6,590 nucleotides of DNA from JAJPJX01 sp964568355 (lineage in GTDB: Bacteria; Acidobacteriota; Terriglobia; Bryobacterales; Bryobacteraceae). Position numbers and translations under genes: made by a program. This document shows positions 5,093-6,590 of the stretch, piece by piece. Each line of letters begins with the position of its first letter. Position 1 is the first letter of the stretch. The notes below the pieces were generated by a model that was not told the DNA's origin, did no database searches, and saw only the letters and a program-made list of their open reading frames with translations. Location of the stretch: positions 1 through 6,590 of the forward strand of contig CAZMRK010000732.1 of the NCBI GenBank assembly GCA_964568355.1, in the 5' to 3' direction.

Positions 5093-6529
5093 ATGGCCGC
5101 AGTCCACATCTCGCCGTTTGGTGGTCAGTGGTATCCCGACCAGCCGCACGAGCTGCGTTCGCTGCTCGATGATCTCTTCGAGAAATCACTCCAGCGGACC
5201 GGACCATATCTGCTTTCCCGCGCCGCGGGTTTTGTGGTTCCTCATGCGGGTTTGATGTACTCCGGCGTGGTGGCAGCCGCGGCATATCGCCATCTCCGCG
5301 AAAATCCGCCCGAACGCGTCGTGCTGCTCGGATTTTGTCATCGCGGAGGGCCGCACACCATTGCCATTCCCGATATTTGCGGCTTCAAAACACCGCTGGG
5401 GTGCGTCCCGGTGGACCGGGCCGCGATGGAGGATCTCGCGGCCTCCCCGGCGTTCCACCTGGTGCCGGAGGACCGGGTCTGCGATCACTCGGTGGAGATC
5501 CAGCTCCCGCTTCTACAACACGCTGCGCCCGGCGTGCCGGTCATTCCGCTTTATACGGGCGATCTGGACCCCGAGACACGTGCCGACGGAGCGCAAAAGC
5601 TGGCGGCCATCGCCGGGCCGGAGACGGTCTTTCTGGTCAGCTCCGATTTCACCCACTATGGACCGGAGTTCGGCTATCGTCCCTTTGCTACCGACGAATG
5701 GACCGCCGAACGTCTGGAGGCTTTGGACATGTCGGTGATCGAGGCATCCGGCGGCCTGGATGCCGGGCTGTTCCTGGAGCGTCTGGCGGAGACCGGGGCC
5801 ACCGTTTGCGGGCGCACGCCCATCGCGCTCTGGCTCAGTACTGCGCGCCTGCTCGGCGGCCTGACGCAGGAGACGCTGGATTACCAGACCTCGGGCGAAA
5901 TTGTCGGCAACTATCGTCATTCGGTGAGCTACGCGGCGCTGGGCTATTTTCCGGCTGCATCTTTCGAGATCAGTGCCGAGGATCGCATGTTGCTGCTCAA
6001 AAGCGCGCGACAGACGCTGGAGCGCTTCCGACAGACCGGCGAACGAGCGGCCGTGCCGCCCGCGAATCTCTCCACGGCGCTCACCCGCAAGACCGCTGTC
6101 TTTGTTTCGCTGCACCAGGGCGAAAGTCTGTTGGGCTGCGTGGGTATGCATACGCGGCACCTGCCGCTGGCCGAAGCGGTGCCGGAGATGACGCTGGCGG
6201 CCGCGCTCGACGATCCGCGATTTCATGCCGCCGTCGAGCGCGCGAAGGGTCCTATCGATATCGAAATCTCGGTCCTCTCCCCCATGCACGCGATCGCCGA
6301 CCCTGCGGAGTTTCGTCTGGGAATCGACGGCGCCTTTCTACGCAAAGAGGGCCACGCCGCGCTGCTACTGCCACAAGTGGCTTGCGGCCGCGACTGGACA
6401 CGCGAACAGTTCCTGGAGAACCTTTCGCGGAAGGCCGGCCTCTCCACCCATGCCTACCGGGCGCGGGGGGCCCGGCTGTCCGTATTCCAGGCGCAGGTTT
6501 TCAGCAGCTCTCAGCCGGCGAATTTATAG
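5093..6529 (+). CDS. amrB: AmmeMemoRadiSam system Memo (AmrB) - AMMECR1 (AmrA) fusion protein (478 aa)
   Basis: Two domains are joined in one frame. Residues 1-286 are Memo-like: FGGQWYP (9-15), VVPHAGLMYSG (48-58, His51), GFCHRGG (80-86, His83), DHSVEIQLPLLQ (131-142), SSDFTHYG (183-190, His188), CGRTPI (239-244, Cys239). By comparison with human MEMO1, the three His and the Cys are its metal and pocket residues. After a short linker, residues 293-475 are AMMECR1-like: VFVSLH (336-341), LLGCVG (346-351), DDPRF (373-377), EISVLSP (391-397), LLLPQVA (424-430), KAGL (447-450). The family's hallmark LRGCIG has lost its Arg here. It is likely cytosolic and the partner of AmrS, 3 bp upstream; biochemical function is unknown. 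No strong Shine-Dalgarno precedes ATG 5093, so translational coupling is likely. The 3' end overlaps the convergent response-regulator gene by 19 bp. Fused B-A forms are known elsewhere; separate genes are also common. Confidence 0.95.
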   Translation: MAAVHISPFGGQWYPDQPHELRSLLDDLFEKSLQRTGPYLLSRAAGFVVPHAGLMYSGVVAAAAYRHLRENPPERVVLLGFCHRGGPHTIAIPDICGFKTPLGCVPVDRAAMEDLAASPAFHLVPEDRVCDHSVEIQLPLLQHAAPGVPVIPLYTGDLDPETRADGAQKLAAIAGPETVFLVSSDFTHYGPEFGYRPFATDEWTAERLEALDMSVIEASGGLDAGLFLERLAETGATVCGRTPIALWLSTARLLGGLTQETLDYQTSGEIVGNYRHSVSYAALGYFPAASFEISAEDRMLLLKSARQTLERFRQTGERAAVPPANLSTALTRKTAVFVSLHQGESLLGCVGMHTRHLPLAEAVPEMTLAAALDDPRFHAAVERAKGPIDIEISVLSPMHAIADPAEFRLGIDGAFLRKEGHAALLLPQVACGRDWTREQFLENLSRKAGLSTHAYRARGARLSVFQAQVFSSSQPANL

Positions 6530-6590
6530 CCAAGGCCGCGCAGCGTGAGGAAGAACTCCGGAAAGCGGGGATTCTCTTCCAGCTTCTGCC
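6511..6590 (-). CDS. C-terminal end of an OmpR/PhoB-type response regulator, partial
   Basis: On the minus strand an open frame enters from the window's right edge and stops at TGA (6513-6511), giving 25 visible residues ending LTLRGLGYKFAG. The R-G-x-G-Y-x-F sequence is the last beta-hairpin (wing) of OmpR/PhoB winged-helix DNA-binding domains, and the preceding ENPRFPEFFLT fits the stretch that follows the recognition helix in these proteins (typically a basic residue followed by P.....I.TVRGVGYRF). This would be a DNA-binding transcription factor, usually paired with a sensor kinase that would lie outside the window. The gene converges on the Memo-AMMECR1 gene and the coding regions overlap by 19 bp. 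The phospho-acceptor domain is not visible, so other winged-helix regulators with this end are possible. Confidence 0.8.
   Translation of the reverse strand, partial: QKLEENPRFPEFFLTLRGLGYKFAG

Noticed and set aside
4322..5149. Long minus-strand ORF (275 residues) opposite amrS
   Set aside because: It is a shadow of the GC-rich amrS frame, whose radical SAM and Cys motifs leave no doubt about the coding strand.
5513..6289. Long minus-strand ORF (258 residues) opposite the Memo-AMMECR1 gene
   Set aside because: It is a shadow frame; the plus strand carries all Memo and AMMECR1 motifs across this interval.

Overview
This is a GC-rich (roughly 60%) chromosomal window from a bacterium, most likely an Acidobacteriota member. 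That placement is inferred from the gene mix (a futalosine-type menaquinone gene, a secreted HEAT-repeat protein, a fused AmmeMemoRadiSam system) and from TAAAAT-like -10 boxes close to start codons; no rRNA or other phylogenetic marker is present. Genes lie on both strands. There is no CRISPR array, tRNA, IS element or phage gene.

Layout. (1) Positions 1-596, + strand: the C-terminal two thirds of a TIGR01777-type NAD-dependent epimerase. (2) 683-892, +: a 69-residue protein with one CxxC motif, probably leaderless. (3) 900-2171, -: a secreted HEAT-repeat protein, convergent with (2). (4) 2226-3077, -: MqnD of the futalosine menaquinone pathway, 54 bp upstream of the HEAT gene and possibly cotranscribed with it. 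(5) 3078-3524: a 447-bp gap without a convincing protein gene but rich in RNA structure. On the - strand, upstream of mqnD, several hairpins are followed by a terminator-like palindrome and U-tract. On the + strand there is a good sigma70-type promoter and a leader able to fold into a long hairpin. (6) 3525-3929, +: an uncharacterised 134-residue protein. (7) A perfect 24-bp palindrome at its stop codon. (8) 3983-5089 and 5093-6529, +: AmrS radical SAM enzyme and a fused Memo (AmrB) plus AMMECR1 (AmrA) protein, so all three AmmeMemoRadiSam components come from two genes 3 bp apart. (9) 6511-6590, -: the last 25 residues of an OmpR/PhoB-type response regulator, overlapping the end of the Memo-AMMECR1 gene tail to tail.

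How they fit together. AmrS and the Memo-AMMECR1 fusion almost certainly act together, since the three families co-occur widely, but their substrate is unknown. The palindrome upstream of amrS is a candidate operator. MqnD belongs to respiratory quinone synthesis and may be preceded by a structured, terminator-bearing RNA. The most interesting signals are that RNA region, the palindrome, the two-gene AmmeMemoRadiSam arrangement with an altered AMMECR1 signature motif, and the overlooked response-regulator end.
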